DNA of 6,219 bases from Nitrospirota bacterium (GTDB taxonomy: Bacteria; Nitrospirota; Thermodesulfovibrionia; Thermodesulfovibrionales; JdFR-85). This document shows positions 5,017 to 6,219 of this stretch, in pieces. The notes beneath the pieces are model-generated. The model was not told the origin of the DNA, searched no databases, and saw nothing but the letters and a program-made list of their open reading frames with translations. Location of the stretch: positions 1 to 6,219 of the forward strand of contig QIJG01000219.1 of NCBI GenBank assembly GCA_003232715.1, written 5' to 3'. Positions within the stretch are counted from its first letter, which is position 1. Each line of letters begins with the position of its first letter. A program made the position numbers and the translations under genes.

Positions 5017-6219
5017 TCTCAGGGTAGCAGGGAAGACCATAATAAATCAGCTTGGCGTTGTACTGAGGACCGGTCATTTTCATGATATTGATAATGTTGC
5101 CGTGATAGATGCCATAGAAAAATTTCTAAACCTTCTAAACCCTCCGACAGAAACTGAAGGTAGCTTAAGGATAGATCTCATTGGTGAGTTCTTCTATATA
5201 AATGATTCCCGCGTAAGATACCCCCTTGAGTATCTACTGAATTTTGACTACCTCTTGCGAGAGTTTCAAAAAAGAGAACTGGGAACGGTAATCTTTGAAC
5301 CTCAACTCCGAATTGATGACCTCAAGGCCTTTCTGAAGGTTTTTATAAATGCTACATATTCCGGCACCCCCTATGAGACTATGGAGGCTTCTCTTGAAAA
5401 AACCCGTAACATTCGAATTGATAAGTTGAAAAAAATAAAGGAAGATGCCGATATAGACCAAAGAAGGATTGTTAAGAAGACCTATTTTAACGCCGTATCC
5501 TTTACAGAAGGGGTCATGACCAAACTGAAGGCCGGAGAGAAGGTAAATATGAAAGTGGCAAAGAGGGTCGTGGAATCTATGGTCGACCTTATACTCTCAG
5601 AGGAACAGCTTCTTCTTGGAATGACCGCTATAAAGGACTACGATGAATACACCTATCACCACTCCGTCAATGTCAGTGTTCTTTCAATCGCAATAGGTCA
5701 GAAGATCGGACTTAGCCGCAAGGCCCTTACAGAGTTGGGACTTGTTGCCCTTTTCCACGATATTGGTAAGATGGAAGTTCCGAAAGAGATTTTAAACAAG
5801 CCCTCTGCCTTTACTGAAGAGGAATGGCGGGTAATCAAACGTCATCCTTACTGGGGAGCCCGTACAATACTAAAACTCAAAGGGCTCGACAAGACCTCTA
5901 TTCGAAGTGCGGTGGTTGCCTTTGAACATCATTTAAACTTCGACTATTCCGGCTATCCAAAGGTACGTAACCCCATCAGACTCGATTTTTTTTCGAGGAT
6001 TCTCACCATAGCAGACCAGTATGATGCAATGACCTCTTCAAGGGTTTATGCCAGGGTACCTCTTGCACCGGACAGGGCTCTCAGTATAATAATGGAACGT
6101 TCAGGCAGTCAACTTGACCCGATACTCTCCAAATTCTTTGTCAATATGATCGGTATCTATCCTGTTGGTTCACTTGTACTGCTCGATACACGCGAGATGG
6201 GACTTGTCTATGAATGTAA
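4997..6219 (+). CDS. HD-GYP domain protein, putative cyclic-dinucleotide phosphodiesterase (3' truncated)
   Basis: The frame is open to the last base: 407 full codons plus two bases. The terminal TAA-like triplet at 6217-6219 is out of frame, so the C-terminus lies beyond the window. Residues 1-120 form an N-terminal module like that of the upstream HEAT protein (GSLRIDL...KRELGTVIFEP...LKAFLKVF). Residues about 131-205 are a charged helical linker (KLKKIKED, then RVVESMVDLIL). The HD-GYP domain runs from about 210 to the end. Likely metal ligands are Glu217, His221, HD at 254-255 in LFHDIGK, His283, His311-His312 and Asp340 in IADQYDAMTSSR. Their spacing fits the three-metal type of HD-GYP site. 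The signature is HHLNFDYSGYP instead of the common HHExxDGxGYP, so GYP is kept but the E and G positions differ. HD-GYP enzymes hydrolyse cyclic di-GMP, and some act on cGAMP. No receiver domain, membrane helix or GGDEF domain is seen, so input probably comes through the N-terminal module. Confidence 0.93.
   Translation, partial: MKKTEVDLRVAGKTIINQLGVVLRTGHFHDIDNVAVIDAIEKFLNLLNPPTETEGSLRIDLIGEFFYINDSRVRYPLEYLLNFDYLLREFQKRELGTVIFEPQLRIDDLKAFLKVFINATYSGTPYETMEASLEKTRNIRIDKLKKIKEDADIDQRRIVKKTYFNAVSFTEGVMTKLKAGEKVNMKVAKRVVESMVDLILSEEQLLLGMTAIKDYDEYTYHHSVNVSVLSIAIGQKIGLSRKALTELGLVALFHDIGKMEVPKEILNKPSAFTEEEWRVIKRHPYWGARTILKLKGLDKTSIRSAVVAFEHHLNFDYSGYPKVRNPIRLDFFSRILTIADQYDAMTSSRVYARVPLAPDRALSIIMERSGSQLDPILSKFFVNMIGIYPVGSLVLLDTREMGLVYEC

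Noticed and set aside
5981..5997. CTCGA and TCGAG arms flanking a T-run, resembling a small hairpin or slippery site
   Set aside because: It lies inside the HD-GYP domain and encodes conserved family residues (LDFFSR); the stem is only 5 bp with the T-run in the loop, not after it. The frame continues correctly, so it is neither a terminator nor evidence of a frameshift.
6217..6219. TAA at the very end as the stop of the HD-GYP gene
   Set aside because: The HD-GYP frame reads GAA TGT AA at the edge, so this TAA is out of frame and the gene continues beyond the window.

Overview
The window is one dense, plus-strand gene block of seven coding regions. Both outer genes are cut by the window edges. 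No minus-strand gene, RNA gene, mobile element or CRISPR array is visible. Neighbouring genes overlap or lie within 5 bases of each other, with signed spacings of -4, +3, 0, -14, +5 and -20. There is no gene-free stretch above 300 bases and no room for an internal promoter or terminator between genes. It reads as the inside of a single operon whose promoter and end lie outside the window.

Layout. At 2-625 is the C-terminal part of an outer-membrane beta-barrel protein. At 622-1968 is a periplasmic HtrA/DegP-type serine protease with a signal peptide, a His-Asp-Ser triad and two PDZ domains. At 1972-2316 is a TatA/TatB-family subunit and at 2317-3102 is TatC, together a minimal twin-arginine export pair. 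At 3089-3367 is a small basic protein I do not recognise. At 3373-5016 is a large protein with an N-terminal mixed domain and C-terminal HEAT repeats. From 4997 to the window end is an HD-GYP domain protein, a putative cyclic-dinucleotide phosphodiesterase, still open at the last base.

The first four genes concern the cell envelope: an outer-membrane protein, periplasmic quality control, and export of folded proteins. The last two look like signalling proteins. They appear to share a related N-terminal module, which suggests that the HEAT protein and the HD-GYP enzyme work together. The small gene between the halves starts inside tatC and may belong to either half.

Organism. The window suggests a Gram-negative (diderm) bacterium: an outer-membrane barrel, a periplasmic protease and a Tat system. 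GC content looks to be in the mid-40s percent by eye, and AGG/AGA and ATA codons are common. The HEAT plus HD-GYP pairing and the HH-x-N-x-D-x-SGYP form of the HD-GYP motif recall proteins I know from Desulfobacterota/Geobacter-like and Nitrospirota lineages. A Nitrospirota or Desulfobacterota origin is my best guess, but it is an inference and not proven by the sequence. No gene here is obviously foreign in composition.
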